64,000 bases of DNA from positions 3,557,501-3,621,500 of the forward strand of contig NC_014923.1 in the NCBI RefSeq assembly GCF_000185905.1, given 5' to 3'. Below, in pieces: positions 18,295-26,838 of the stretch. Origin of the DNA: Mesorhizobium ciceri biovar biserrulae WSM1271 (GTDB lineage: Bacteria; Pseudomonadota; Alphaproteobacteria; Rhizobiales; Rhizobiaceae). The translations under genes were made by a program, and so were the position numbers. The notes under the pieces are model-generated. The model was not told the origin of the DNA. It searched no databases and saw nothing but the letters and a program-made list of their open reading frames with translations. The first letter of the stretch is position 1; the number at the start of each line of letters is the position of its first letter.

Positions 18295-18365
18295 TGCAGA
18301 TGAAGGGACTCGAACCCACAACCTCCGGATTATGTCCGGCGCTCTCCCAGTTGAGCTACATCCGC
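18292..18365 (-). tRNA. tRNA-like gene with a shortened anticodon loop (Met/Ile2 CAT-like)
   Basis: Read on the minus strand. The acceptor stem GCGGATG/CATCTGC pairs fully with one G-U, is followed by A and an encoded CCA, and the D-arm (GCTC/GAGC) is normal. The T-stem has one T-T mismatch. The anticodon arm reads CCGGA-CATAA-TCCGG, a 5-base loop. A canonical CTCATAA loop (CAT anticodon) would need two more bases, and the total of 74 nt with CCA is two short. Probably a tRNA pseudogene or an unusual tRNA; the two tRNA-like genes look cotranscribed. Confidence 0.5.
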
Positions 18366-18477
18366 GATCCCAATCCCCAAAGCGGCGCCGTATGCAGGGC
18401 GGCAATGCCGCCTGCACGGGCGGAGACGAAAGCTCCAACCGTTGTGCTCGCTTCGGTTCTCGTGACCGGGAGCGCGC

Positions 18478-18505
18478 CTATAGCCCCTGCGACGGGTTGT
18501 CGCAA
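18478..18505 (-). promoter_or_regulatory. Candidate sigma-70 promoter for the tRNA-like pair
   Basis: On the minus strand TTGCGA (18500-18505) and CTATAG (18478-18483) are separated by 16 bases, upstream of the tRNA-like genes with a leader of roughly 105 bases. GC-rich spacers of this kind are typical of rhizobial stable-RNA promoters. This is pattern matching only. Confidence 0.4.
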
Positions 18506-18594
18506 GCGGCATTGTCACGGCGAATTTGCGGCTTCTTTCAACGGTGGCATTTCAGCAACACCGCTTTCGGCGTCAGCGATCGCGCGCAGCACGC

Positions 18595-19143
18595 TCAGAA
18601 GGTGACGCGGCCGAGCACGCGCAGGCCATCGCCTTGCGGCTCGACGACGACGGCCTCACCTTCGCGCGGTGAGATGCCGGTCAGTGCCACGATGTCTTCC
18701 AGATGGGTGACCATGACCAGATTGTCGGAGCCGGAATAGGCGCGGATTTCCTTCAGGATCGCAGCGGTCTGCGCGGCCTTCTGCGTCTCGTCGCCTTTCA
18801 GGAGATCGAGCGGTGCAAAGAGTTCCGGGTCGGCCTCGAAGGCGATGCGGGCGGTGTCGAGGCAGCGGCAATAGCGGCTGGACAGCACGCGCTCGATCGG
18901 TGCCGCCCGAGCGGCAAACAGAGCGCCGATCTTGCTCGCCTGCTGCTTGCCGCGCGCCGACAGGTTCATCTGGGTGGCGCAGCTGTCGATGTCGAAATTG
19001 GCCGGATCGGTGGTGCCGGTGACCATGGCATGGCGCAGCAGCACGACGTGTCCGCCGTCGCGCAGCAGCGCCCAGCCTGCATCCGTGGCGTGCGCCACGC
19101 CGGGAACAACAAGCAGGAACAACGCCAAGGCAAATCGAATCAT
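18595..19143 (-). CDS. Secreted histidine phosphatase superfamily protein
   Basis: A 182-residue protein with a signal peptide (MIRFALALFLLVVPGVAHA) and the phosphohistidine RH motif in VVLLRHAMVTGTTD. Other family landmarks are SSRYCRCLDTARIAF and the late His in LVMVTHLEDIVALTG. It is probably a periplasmic phosphatase of the SixA/phosphoglycerate-mutase-like branch; the substrate is unknown. It lies upstream of the tRNA-like genes on the same strand with no evident operon partner. Confidence 0.85.
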   Translation of the reverse strand: MIRFALALFLLVVPGVAHATDAGWALLRDGGHVVLLRHAMVTGTTDPANFDIDSCATQMNLSARGKQQASKIGALFAARAAPIERVLSSRYCRCLDTARIAFEADPELFAPLDLLKGDETQKAAQTAAILKEIRAYSGSDNLVMVTHLEDIVALTGISPREGEAVVVEPQGDGLRVLGRVTF

Positions 19144-19246
19144 CCGCTATCCTTCTGCGGTTCCCGGCAAGGGGTTCCGGTGGCAGGACATATAGGGACG
19201 GTAAAGCCGGCCGAAAGACAAGGCGCGGTCGGCGGGAAGCGTAGAC

Positions 19247-19666
19247 CTACTTCTTCGCCATCTGCTTCTTCACCAGATCGACCTTCTGGTCGGTGAGAGG
19301 GATGGCTGGTGTAGCCGGCTTCGGTAAAGCGCTGCTTGGCGTTCTCGAAGAATCCGATCGCCTTTTGATATTCGGCCTTGCCGCCGCCATAGCTGGCCCG
19401 ATTCCAGCTGACATCCCCGAGATTGTTCTGCGCGAAGGCCATTGCATCGGAAGGCTTCCCTGGTGAATACCTTCAGCGTCGCCGTGAATGCGGCCTCGAT
19501 CGGTGACGCTGCGCGCGTCGCTTTTCGTCTCGGCAACTGCAAGCGCGGTCGCGGCAAGACAAAGCAGTGCGGCGACGAAAGCCGTCAGCCATGCCCGCTG
19601 CAAAAGACGGAGGTTCGAGAGTCGGACAAAGGCTATTTGTCGTCCGTGTCCGCCCTGATGATCCAA
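19247..19666 (-). pseudogene. Broken gene for a secreted TPR-like protein, several frameshifts
   Basis: Pieces of one protein lie in three frames in order. Frame one holds a signal peptide (LTAFVAALLCLAATALAVAETKSDA). A second frame gives IEAAFTATLKVFTREAF. A third gives WAFAQNNLGDVSWNRASYGGGKAEYQKAIGFFENA-like sequence, a TPR-type helix pair. The first frame returns with PLTDQKVDLVKKQMAKK and a stop at 19247. At least three frame changes are required, so no full product can be made. The clean continuation of sense across the breaks indicates recent decay or local sequence error. Confidence 0.7.
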
Positions 19667-19766
19667 GCCCTCTATAACACTGCCAGCCGACGATGATCAA
19701 ATTCAGGCGCGATTGCGTCGCGGTCCTGGCTCGCCTATCACGGGGAACCCGCCCCTCACGGTAAAA

Positions 19767-20717
19767 ATGTCTCCGCTCACCGAAACCGTTCTTTTCGTCT
19801 TCAGCCTTGTCGCGCTCGGCTACCTCGCCGGGCTCACCGGCTATCTGAAGCCGGCGAGCGGCGAGGGGATTTCGGAATTTGCCATCAACGTGGCGATGCC
19901 GCTGCTGCTGTTCCAGACGATGGTGAAGTCCGACTTCCATGGCGTGGCGCCTTGGCCGCTGTGGGGCGCTTACTTCACGGCGGTTGCAATGACATGGGCT
20001 GCCGGCCATCTGGTGACGACGCGGATCTTCGGGCGGGACGCACGCGCAGGCATCGTCGGTGGAGTGTCGTCGTCCTTCTCGAATGTGGTGCTGCTGGGCA
20101 TTCCCTTCGTTCTCGGCGTATTCGGGTCCAGGGGATTCGAAGTGCTGTCGCTGCTCGTTTCCGTGCATCTGCCGACCATGATGATGGCTTCGATCATCAT
20201 GTTCGAGATATTTGGCCGCGGTGGCAGTGAGCCCGTACACCCGCTGCGCATCGTCCAGAGCTTTCTGAGAAGACTGTTCACCAATCCCCTGATCATCGGT
20301 ATCCTGGCCGGGCTGGCTTGGCGCCTAACCGGCGCGCCGCTGCCGAACCTTGCCACGCGGCTGGTCGATACGCTGGCTGACACTGCCGGGCCAGTGGCGC
20401 TGTTCGCCATGGGGCTCAGCCTGCGCCGTTTCGGCATTTCGGGCAATGTCCGGCCGGCATTGGCGCTTTCGGTGCTGAAGCTGTTCCTGATGCCGGCGCT
20501 GGTGCTGGTCTTCGTCTGGTTGCTCGGCATGCCGCCCTTGACGGCCAAGGTGGCGGTGATGGTGGCCGCGATGCCATCCGGCGTCAATTCCTATCTGATC
20601 GCGGTGCAGTTCAACACCGGCCAGGCGCTGGCGTCGAACCAGATGACCATCGCCACGGCCTGCGCCGCCGTCACCACCGCGTTCTGGCTGACTGTTGTCT
20701 TGCACGTTTTCGGGTAA
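19767..20717 (+). CDS. AEC family (auxin efflux carrier-like) transporter
   Basis: A predicted ten-helix inner-membrane carrier of about 316 residues. It has the AEC signature halves: ISEFAINVAMPLLLFQTMVKSDF near the N-terminus and a C-terminal half with MVAAMPSGVNSYLIAVQFNTGQ. Bacterial members move malate, malonate and other organic acids. The start at 19767 (MSPLTETV) is chosen because the upstream extension is charged and unlike the family. The substrate is unknown; gabD lies 190 bases downstream. Confidence 0.87.
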   Translation: MSPLTETVLFVFSLVALGYLAGLTGYLKPASGEGISEFAINVAMPLLLFQTMVKSDFHGVAPWPLWGAYFTAVAMTWAAGHLVTTRIFGRDARAGIVGGVSSSFSNVVLLGIPFVLGVFGSRGFEVLSLLVSVHLPTMMMASIIMFEIFGRGGSEPVHPLRIVQSFLRRLFTNPLIIGILAGLAWRLTGAPLPNLATRLVDTLADTAGPVALFAMGLSLRRFGISGNVRPALALSVLKLFLMPALVLVFVWLLGMPPLTAKVAVMVAAMPSGVNSYLIAVQFNTGQALASNQMTIATACAAVTTAFWLTVVLHVFG

Positions 20718-20907
20718 GGCATCGGTGTAAGCACGTCAGTCTGCTCTCGTCTCGCTCTGGCCCAAGCCCTATATGCCATCTTGCGATTGCTTGCGTGCCT
20801 TGCCCTCGGTAAAGAGCAGTGGCTCCGGCGTGCCGGCCTCAGTCCATGGCGCACGCGCACCGAAGATTTCACAGACCCGCCCGTCAGGGCGCCGAACGGA
20901 GGATAGC

Positions 20908-22365
20908 ATGCTTCAGAAAACCAGCCATTTCATGCGGCAGGCCAATCTCATCAATGGCGAATGGGTGCAGGCCGACAGCGGCCAGACGGTCGACGTCAAC
21001 AACCCTGCCACCGGTCTCAAGATCGGCACCGTGCCGAAGTCGGGCAAGGCCGAGACCCGCCGCGCCATCGAAGCCGCCGCGGAAGCTTTCAAGACCTGGC
21101 GCAAGACGACCGCGCTCGAGCGCTCGAAGCTGCTGCGCAAGCTGCACGACGCGATGATGGACAATCAGGACGTACTGGCCGAACTGCTGACCATCGAGCA
21201 GGGCAAGTCGCTGTTCGAATCGAAGGGGGAGATCGGCTCGGCCGCGTCCTACATATTGTGGTTCGCCGAGGAAGGTCGCCGCACCTATGGCGACGTCGTG
21301 CCGTCGCCATGGGCGGACCGCCGCATCCTGGTGACCAAGGAGCCGGTTGGCGTCATCGCCGCCATCACGCCGTGGAATTTTCCGTCCTCGATGCTGGCCC
21401 GCAAGCTCGGCCCGGCGCTCGCCGCCGGCTGCACCGCCGTGGTCAAGCCTGCGTCGCAGACGCCGTATTCGGGTCTCGCCTGGGGCGCGCTCGCAGAGGA
21501 AGTCGGGTTCCCCAAGGGCGTCGTCAACATCCTGACCGGTTCGGCCAGCGAGATCGGCGACGAGATCTGCGCCAATCCGCTGGTGTCGAAGATCACTTTC
21601 ACCGGCTCGACCGAGGTCGGCAAGCTTCTCATCCAGAAGTCGTCGGTCACCGTCAAGAAGGTGTCGATGGAACTCGGCGGCAACGCGCCGTTCATCGTTT
21701 TCGACGACGCCGACCTCGAGCGTGCCGTCGCCGGCGCCATCACCGCCAAGTACCGCAATTCCGGCCAGACCTGCGTTTGCACCAACCGCTTCCTTGTCCA
21801 GGCAGGTGTCTATGACAAGTTCGTCGAGAAGCTCGCTGCCGCCAGCAACGCGCTGAAGGTCGGCTCCGGCCTCGAGGACGGCGTGCAGCAGGGACCGCTG
21901 ATCGACGAGAAGGCGGTCGAGAAGGTCGAGGAACTGATCGCCGACGCCACATCAAAGGGCGGCAAGATCGTTGCCGGCGGCAAGCGCCATGCGCTCGGCG
22001 GTTCGTTCTTCCAGCCGACGGTCATCGCCAACGCGACACCCAAGATGCGCTTCATGAAGGAAGAGATCTTTGGCCCGGTCGCACCGGTGTTCAAGTTCGA
22101 GACCGAAGAGGAAGCCGTCGCCCTCGCCAACGACACCGAATTCGGCCTTGCCTGCTACTTCTACACCGGTGACCTCGGCCGCGCCTTCCGAGTGATGGAA
22201 GGGCTGAAATACGGTATGGTCGGGGTCAATGAAGGCCTCATCACCACGCCGGAAGCGCCGTTCGGCGGCGTCAAGGAATCCGGCCTCGGCAAAGAAGGCG
22301 GGCATCAGGGCATCGAGGATTATCTCGACACCAAATATGTCTGCATCGGCGGCCTCGGCCTCTGA
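20908..22365 (+). CDS. gabD: NAD(P)-dependent succinate-semialdehyde dehydrogenase
   Basis: A 485-residue aldehyde dehydrogenase. The nucleophile Cys289 (SGQTCVCTNRF) is followed two residues on by another Cys, as in redox-sensitive SSADHs. The catalytic Glu is in MELGGNAPFIVFDDADLE and the cofactor loop is FTGSTEVGKLL. It oxidises succinate semialdehyde to succinate in GABA breakdown. GGAGG lies six bases before the ATG at 20908, ruling out the upstream starts. There is no gabT nearby, so other semialdehydes remain possible. Confidence 0.92.
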   Translation: MLQKTSHFMRQANLINGEWVQADSGQTVDVNNPATGLKIGTVPKSGKAETRRAIEAAAEAFKTWRKTTALERSKLLRKLHDAMMDNQDVLAELLTIEQGKSLFESKGEIGSAASYILWFAEEGRRTYGDVVPSPWADRRILVTKEPVGVIAAITPWNFPSSMLARKLGPALAAGCTAVVKPASQTPYSGLAWGALAEEVGFPKGVVNILTGSASEIGDEICANPLVSKITFTGSTEVGKLLIQKSSVTVKKVSMELGGNAPFIVFDDADLERAVAGAITAKYRNSGQTCVCTNRFLVQAGVYDKFVEKLAAASNALKVGSGLEDGVQQGPLIDEKAVEKVEELIADATSKGGKIVAGGKRHALGGSFFQPTVIANATPKMRFMKEEIFGPVAPVFKFETEEEAVALANDTEFGLACYFYTGDLGRAFRVMEGLKYGMVGVNEGLITTPEAPFGGVKESGLGKEGGHQGIEDYLDTKYVCIGGLGL

Positions 22366-22379
22366 TAGGCTATCCCTGG

Positions 22380-22406
22380 GATGGGGAGGCCGATGGCCTG
22401 CCCATC
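22380..22406. terminator. Hairpin between gabD and galM, weak terminator candidate
   Basis: Arms GATGGGgAGGCC and GGCCTgCCCATC pair with one internal mismatch around GAT. It sits 15 bases after the gabD stop codon. No U-tract follows, so termination is uncertain. Confidence 0.3.
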
Positions 22407-22457
22407 TCTCATGGAAAAACCAGCCGAAGTCTTCTGGATCAACTGGCATTTACGGGC

Positions 22458-23480
22458 ATGGCGATGAAGGACGGCGAGGTTTTCGGCACGACGCAGGCTG
22501 GCGAGCAGGTGCGTCGCTTCACGATCAGGGGCGGCGGCATCACAGCCAACATCATCGGTCTGGGCGCGATCATCCAGGATTTGCGCCTGACCGGGCACGA
22601 TGCTCCGCTGGTGCTCGGCTACGACAGTCTGGAAGGCTACGAGACGGATACGGCCTTCTTCGGTGCGGTCGTCGGCCGCTATGCCAACCGCATCCGCGAC
22701 GGCCGCTTCACCATTGGCGGCAGCCGCTACCAGACCGAGCAAAACTTCCTCGACAAGCATACGCTGCATGGCGGCTCGCAAGGTTACTCCCACCGGCCGT
22801 GGACGGTTTCCTTGCATGGCAGGGATTTCGTCACGCTGACGCTGCACGATCCCGACGGCACGATGGGTTTTCCCGGCGCGCTCGACGTCACCTGCACCTA
22901 CCGGCTGAAGATCCCCGGCACGCTCAGCGTCGAGCTGACCGCCACCTGCGAGGAGCCGACGCTGTGCAATCTCACCCAGCATTCCTATTTCAACCTTGAT
23001 GATGGCGGCGCAGGCGACATTCTCGACCACAGGATGATGCTGAATGCCGGCGCCTACCTGCCGGTCGATGGCGACATGATCCCCACAGGCGTGGTCAAGC
23101 CGGTTGACGGCACGCCATTCGATTTCCGCCAGGCGCGGCCGCTGCGCATGGAAACCGAGGGTGATCAACTGCCCTACGACCAGAATTTCTGCCTTGCTTC
23201 GGCACGCGGGCCGCTCAAGCAGGCGGCATGGACGCAAGGCGCCAGTTCCGGTGTCGAGATGGAGGTCTGGACCACCGAGCCCGGCGTCCAGCTCTATACC
23301 GGCCAGTATGTGACGCCGCGCACCGGGCTGGAAGGGCGGAACTACAAGGCCTATTGCGGCTTCTGCCTGGAGCCGCAGATTTGGCCGGACGCGCCGAACC
23401 GGCCTTATTTCCCGCAAGCAACGCTGTGGCCGGGCGCGATCTACCACCACGTCACGGAATACAGGTTCCGCCTGCCCTAG
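22458..23480 (+). CDS. galM: Aldose 1-epimerase (mutarotase)
   Basis: A 340-residue protein interconverting alpha and beta anomers of aldoses in the cytoplasm. Landmarks of GalM are all visible: GRYANRIRDGRF, LDKHTLHGG (substrate-binding His), TQHSYFNLDDGG (catalytic His) and the late catalytic Glu in GFCLEPQIWPDAPN. Two closely spaced Met codons (22458 and 22464) could start the protein. It is convergent with the sugar kinase gene, with which it may share sugar-acid metabolism. Confidence 0.92.
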   Translation: MAMKDGEVFGTTQAGEQVRRFTIRGGGITANIIGLGAIIQDLRLTGHDAPLVLGYDSLEGYETDTAFFGAVVGRYANRIRDGRFTIGGSRYQTEQNFLDKHTLHGGSQGYSHRPWTVSLHGRDFVTLTLHDPDGTMGFPGALDVTCTYRLKIPGTLSVELTATCEEPTLCNLTQHSYFNLDDGGAGDILDHRMMLNAGAYLPVDGDMIPTGVVKPVDGTPFDFRQARPLRMETEGDQLPYDQNFCLASARGPLKQAAWTQGASSGVEMEVWTTEPGVQLYTGQYVTPRTGLEGRNYKAYCGFCLEPQIWPDAPNRPYFPQATLWPGAIYHHVTEYRFRLP

Positions 23481-23491
23481 TTTTTCCGACC

Positions 23492-24412
23492 TTAGCCTTC
23501 GAAAGCCGCCCGCAGCGTCTCGAACGGCGCCAGCGCGCCGCGCACTTGCACCACGGCGGCGGCGACACGATGCGCACGGCGCGCGGCTTCCTGCGGGTCG
23601 TGGCCGGCAAGACGAGCCGCAAGATAGCCGCCGTTGAACGAATCGCCGGCGCCGGTCGTATCGGCGGGGGCGGCGACATGGATCGCCGGGACTTCGCGTA
23701 GTGTTTCTCCTTGGGCAATCAGGGCGGGCTGCTCGCCGTTCTTGACGACGACCTCGCTAACCAGTTGCCTGAGTCGCTCTGCGGTCGCTTGCGGTGTTGC
23801 ATCGCCAAACAGCATCTGCTCGTCGGGGAAAGTCGGCAATGCGATGTCGGTGGCGGCAAGGGCTTCGACGATCGCTGCCTGTGCATCCTCGCGATTGCGC
23901 CAAAGCCGCGGCCGGTAGTTGGGATCGAAGGCGACAAGTGAACCGGCCGAGCGCGCCTTGGCGACAGCCGCCAGCAATACGGCGCGCGCGGCCTCATCCA
24001 GAATTGCCAAAGTGATTCCGGAAAAATAGACAAGCGCCTGATTTACCAGGTTTTCCGACAATGCAGCTGGGTCTGAGGCGAGCTGCCGCGCGGCGGCGTC
24101 GCCGCGCCAGTAGGTGAAGGAACGCTCGGCCCCGGTCAGCGTGATGGCATAGAGGCCAGGCCGTGCGCCCGCTATGATCGGGCTGGAGCCGATGCCGATG
24201 CCGTTCTGGCCTAAGAAATCGATCTGGGCTTGCGAGAACGGATCGTCGCCGAAGGCCGAGACATAGGTTGCCGGCCGCTCAGTGCTCAGCGCGTGCAGCG
24301 CCCACAGCGTGTTGAACGTGTCGCCGGCAAAGCCCATGCGCCAGTTCGGTCCGGTCTGGCCCGACAGTTCGAGCATGCATTCGCCGATCGAGGCGACGCC
24401 GGTTCCCGCCAT
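23492..24412 (-). CDS. kdgK: PfkB-family sugar kinase, probably 2-keto-3-deoxygluconate kinase
   Basis: A 306-residue ribokinase-fold enzyme. PfkB signature 2 and the catalytic Asp are in DTTGAGDSFNGGYLAARL, and the N-terminal GECMLEL/GFAGDTFNTL pattern matches KDG kinases. It phosphorylates 2-keto-3-deoxygluconate for the Entner-Doudoroff route. Specificity is assigned from these motifs, not from operon context; no uxu/kdg genes are adjacent. Confidence 0.85.
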   Translation of the reverse strand: MAGTGVASIGECMLELSGQTGPNWRMGFAGDTFNTLWALHALSTERPATYVSAFGDDPFSQAQIDFLGQNGIGIGSSPIIAGARPGLYAITLTGAERSFTYWRGDAAARQLASDPAALSENLVNQALVYFSGITLAILDEAARAVLLAAVAKARSAGSLVAFDPNYRPRLWRNREDAQAAIVEALAATDIALPTFPDEQMLFGDATPQATAERLRQLVSEVVVKNGEQPALIAQGETLREVPAIHVAAPADTTGAGDSFNGGYLAARLAGHDPQEAARRAHRVAAAVVQVRGALAPFETLRAAFEG

Positions 24413-24564
24413 CTACAATCCTCCAGTGGTTCCCGGTGCTGTAGCTTTTTGCCATCGGCAGCGCCATGCTTGGCAAGCAGGGTTTTTTCCGCCACAGCGT
24501 TTTCCCACAGGCTGGCGGGATGCGATCCGTTCGGCAGAGCGTTGTCTGCAGAAGAGGAACCGGT

Positions 24565-25014
24565 TTGGCATCGATATGGCGTTATCTTCTGGCGGGTCTT
24601 GGTCTGGCTGCCTTGCTGGTCGCCATTCTCGCGGTCGTCTTCCTGACGGCGCCGCGTTCGTCGCTGCCAGCCGGCCCGGATGTCGCGCGGACGAAGAAAA
24701 CCGACAACGGGCTGTACGTGGCGAGTTTCGTGCCGGAACGGGGCGTGGTGCGGCAGGGCGAACTGGAATCCTGGCTGCTGACCCTGAAAACAAAGACAGG
24801 GGCTTCGGTGGAGCGCGCCGCGATCGCCATCTCCGGCGGCATGCCGCAACACAATCACGGCCTGCCGACCAGCCCGCAGGTCACCGATTACCTGGGCGAA
24901 GGCCGTTACCGCATCGAGGGGCTGAAATTCACCATGAGCGGCTGGTGGCAACTTCGTTTCGCCATCTCATCCGGCGCCGGCTCCGATACAGTACTGTTCA
25001 ACGTGGTGCTGTGA
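24565..25014 (+). CDS. FixH/YtkA-like membrane-anchored protein
   Basis: About 149 residues with one N-terminal membrane helix (YLLAGLGLAALLVAILAVVFL) and a periplasmic domain of FixH/YtkA type: ESWLLTLKTKTGASVERAAIAISGGMPQHNHGLPTSPQV, ending in GWWQLRFAISSG. The conserved HNHG hints at metal binding. I prefer a TTG start at 24565 with GAGGA eight bases upstream; an ATG at 24466 would add an arginine-rich extension before the helix. It lies 7 bases before a MauG-like diheme gene, so the two probably act together in the periplasm. Confidence 0.75.
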   Translation: MASIWRYLLAGLGLAALLVAILAVVFLTAPRSSLPAGPDVARTKKTDNGLYVASFVPERGVVRQGELESWLLTLKTKTGASVERAAIAISGGMPQHNHGLPTSPQVTDYLGEGRYRIEGLKFTMSGWWQLRFAISSGAGSDTVLFNVVL

Positions 25015-25021
25015 GCGATCG

Positions 25022-26221
25022 ATGAAGCGCCTTTTCCGCTTTCTGGCGCTGATGGTCGCCGTCGTCCTCGTGGGCTGCGGCAAGCCTGATTTTTCCGACG
25101 CAGAAAAGAAGACTATCGCTTCGCTGGCGCTGTCGTCGCTGCCGGCGCTCAAGCCCGACACCACCAATCATTTTGCCGACGTGCCGGCCGCCGCCGCACT
25201 CGGCTCGACGCTGTTCTTCGATCAGGGCATGAGCGGTGACGGGTCGGTATCCTGTTCGACCTGCCACAAGATCGACCGCCAGTTCCAGGACGACCTGCCG
25301 CAGGCGGTCGGCGTCGGCCACACCAACCGGCGCACCATGCCGCTGGCCGGCGTGGCGCACGATCCCTGGTTCTTCTGGGATGGCCGTCGCGACAGCCTGT
25401 GGGCGCAAGCGTTGACGCCGCTCGAAAATCCGCTGGAGCAGGCGGGAAACCGCGCTGCCTACGCGCATTACATCAAGGCGCGCTTCGGCGAGCGCTATGA
25501 GCGCATTTTTGGGCCGCTGCCCGATTTTTCCGGCATGCCGTTGAATGCCAGCCCACTTGGAAACGATGCCGAGAAAGCAGCCTGGAATGCCATGAGCAGC
25601 GCGCAGCGCGACGCCATCAACGGTGTCTTCGTCAATATCGGCAAGGCGATTGCCGCCTTCGAACGCTCGATCGCGCCAGCGCCAGCGCGCTTCGACCGCT
25701 TTGCGCTGGACCTCGCCACCGGTGCCGAGCCGAAGGGCGATGCTGTCTTTTCCAAACAAGAAATCCTTGGGCTTAAACTGTTCATCGGCAAGGCCAATTG
25801 CGTGACCTGTCACAACGGCCCGCGCTTCACCGACAACAGCTTTCACAACACCGGCGTGCCGCCTGTTGCGGGCCTGCCGCCGGATCGCGGCCGCATCGAT
25901 GCCGTGCACCAAGTCGAGGCCGACCCGTTCAACTGCCTTGGCGCCTATCGGGATGGCGACGTTGCCGCCTGCGGCGAACTGCGCTTCATGGTCAAGAATG
26001 CGCCACAACTCATCCGCGCCTACAAGACGCCGTCTCTGCGCGGAGCGGCAACGCGACCGCCCTATATGCATGCCGGGCAGTTTTCGTCGCTCGACGAGGT
26101 CGTGGCGCATTATGCGAAGGCCGCGCCCAGCGTCGAAGGGGTATCAGAGGTTCACCCGTTGGAGCTTTCAGACCGAGAACGCGCTGCTCTGGTGGCGTTC
26201 TTGAAGACGCTTTCGGAGTGA
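25022..26221 (+). CDS. Diheme cytochrome c peroxidase/MauG-family lipoprotein
   Basis: A 399-residue protein with a lipoprotein signal (VVLVGCGK, lipid-attached Cys19) and two c-type heme sites, CSTCH at 78-82 and CVTCH at about 260-264. The surrounding sequence (FFDQGMSGDGSVSCSTCH; PPYMHAGQFSSLDEVVAHY) matches the MauG/bacterial cytochrome c peroxidase family. Members reduce peroxide or oxidise protein side chains. No methylamine-dehydrogenase genes are present, so a MauG role in TTQ formation is unlikely here. Coupled to the FixH-like gene upstream. Confidence 0.88.
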   Translation: MKRLFRFLALMVAVVLVGCGKPDFSDAEKKTIASLALSSLPALKPDTTNHFADVPAAAALGSTLFFDQGMSGDGSVSCSTCHKIDRQFQDDLPQAVGVGHTNRRTMPLAGVAHDPWFFWDGRRDSLWAQALTPLENPLEQAGNRAAYAHYIKARFGERYERIFGPLPDFSGMPLNASPLGNDAEKAAWNAMSSAQRDAINGVFVNIGKAIAAFERSIAPAPARFDRFALDLATGAEPKGDAVFSKQEILGLKLFIGKANCVTCHNGPRFTDNSFHNTGVPPVAGLPPDRGRIDAVHQVEADPFNCLGAYRDGDVAACGELRFMVKNAPQLIRAYKTPSLRGAATRPPYMHAGQFSSLDEVVAHYAKAAPSVEGVSEVHPLELSDRERAALVAFLKTLSE

Positions 26222-26222
26222 T

Positions 26223-26675
26223 CTACCGATCCTTCACGGTCTCCATCGCCACAAAGGTCGAGGTCTGAGCGACATGGGGCAGGGCCGAGATGCGCTCGCC
26301 GAGGACGCGGCGGTAGGCGGCGATGTCCCTGGTGCGGACTTTCAGCAGATAATCGAAGCTCGATGCCATCATGTGGCACTGTTCGATCTCCGGCACAGCC
26401 TGTACGGACCGGTTGAAGGCGTCGAGCGCGGCGGATCTGGTGTCGGACAATTTCACCTGGACGAATGCGACATGGCCTTCGCCCATGCGCTCGCGGTCGA
26501 CGATCGCCTGGTAGCCTCTGATATAGCCGTCCTTCTCAAGCCGCTTCACCCGCGCCTGCACCGGCGTCTTCGACAGGCCGACCTTTGCGGCCAGTTCTGA
26601 CATGGAAAGCCGGCCATCGCTTGCAAGTGCGGCCAGGATATTCCGATCTATGCGGTCCAATTGGTCTTCTGTCAT
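26223..26675 (-). CDS. putR: Lrp/AsnC-family regulator of proline catabolism, PutR
   Basis: A 150-residue regulator with an N-terminal winged helix (IDRNILAALASDGRLSMSELAAKVGLSKTPVQARVKRLEKDGYI) and a C-terminal RAM ligand-binding domain (CHMMASSFDYLLKVRTRDIAAYRRVL). It is divergent from putA. In rhizobia and Agrobacterium an Lrp-type PutR activates putA in response to proline, because alphaproteobacterial PutA lacks its own DNA-binding domain. The 163-base shared intergenic region should hold its sites. Confidence 0.92.
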   Translation of the reverse strand: MTEDQLDRIDRNILAALASDGRLSMSELAAKVGLSKTPVQARVKRLEKDGYIRGYQAIVDRERMGEGHVAFVQVKLSDTRSAALDAFNRSVQAVPEIEQCHMMASSFDYLLKVRTRDIAAYRRVLGERISALPHVAQTSTFVAMETVKDR

Positions 26676-26838
26676 CGAAATCGCAGTCCAAATGTCAATT
26701 ATATGCCGCTAGGATAGATCGAATGACCTGCAATGTCGATTTCTTTGGACCGGCCGAAATTTTGCACTTGTGCTAGCTTGCGCCATTCGGTCCGGTGACC
26801 GCCGGCCCGATCCCCTTTGCTCGATCCACGGGACCGCC

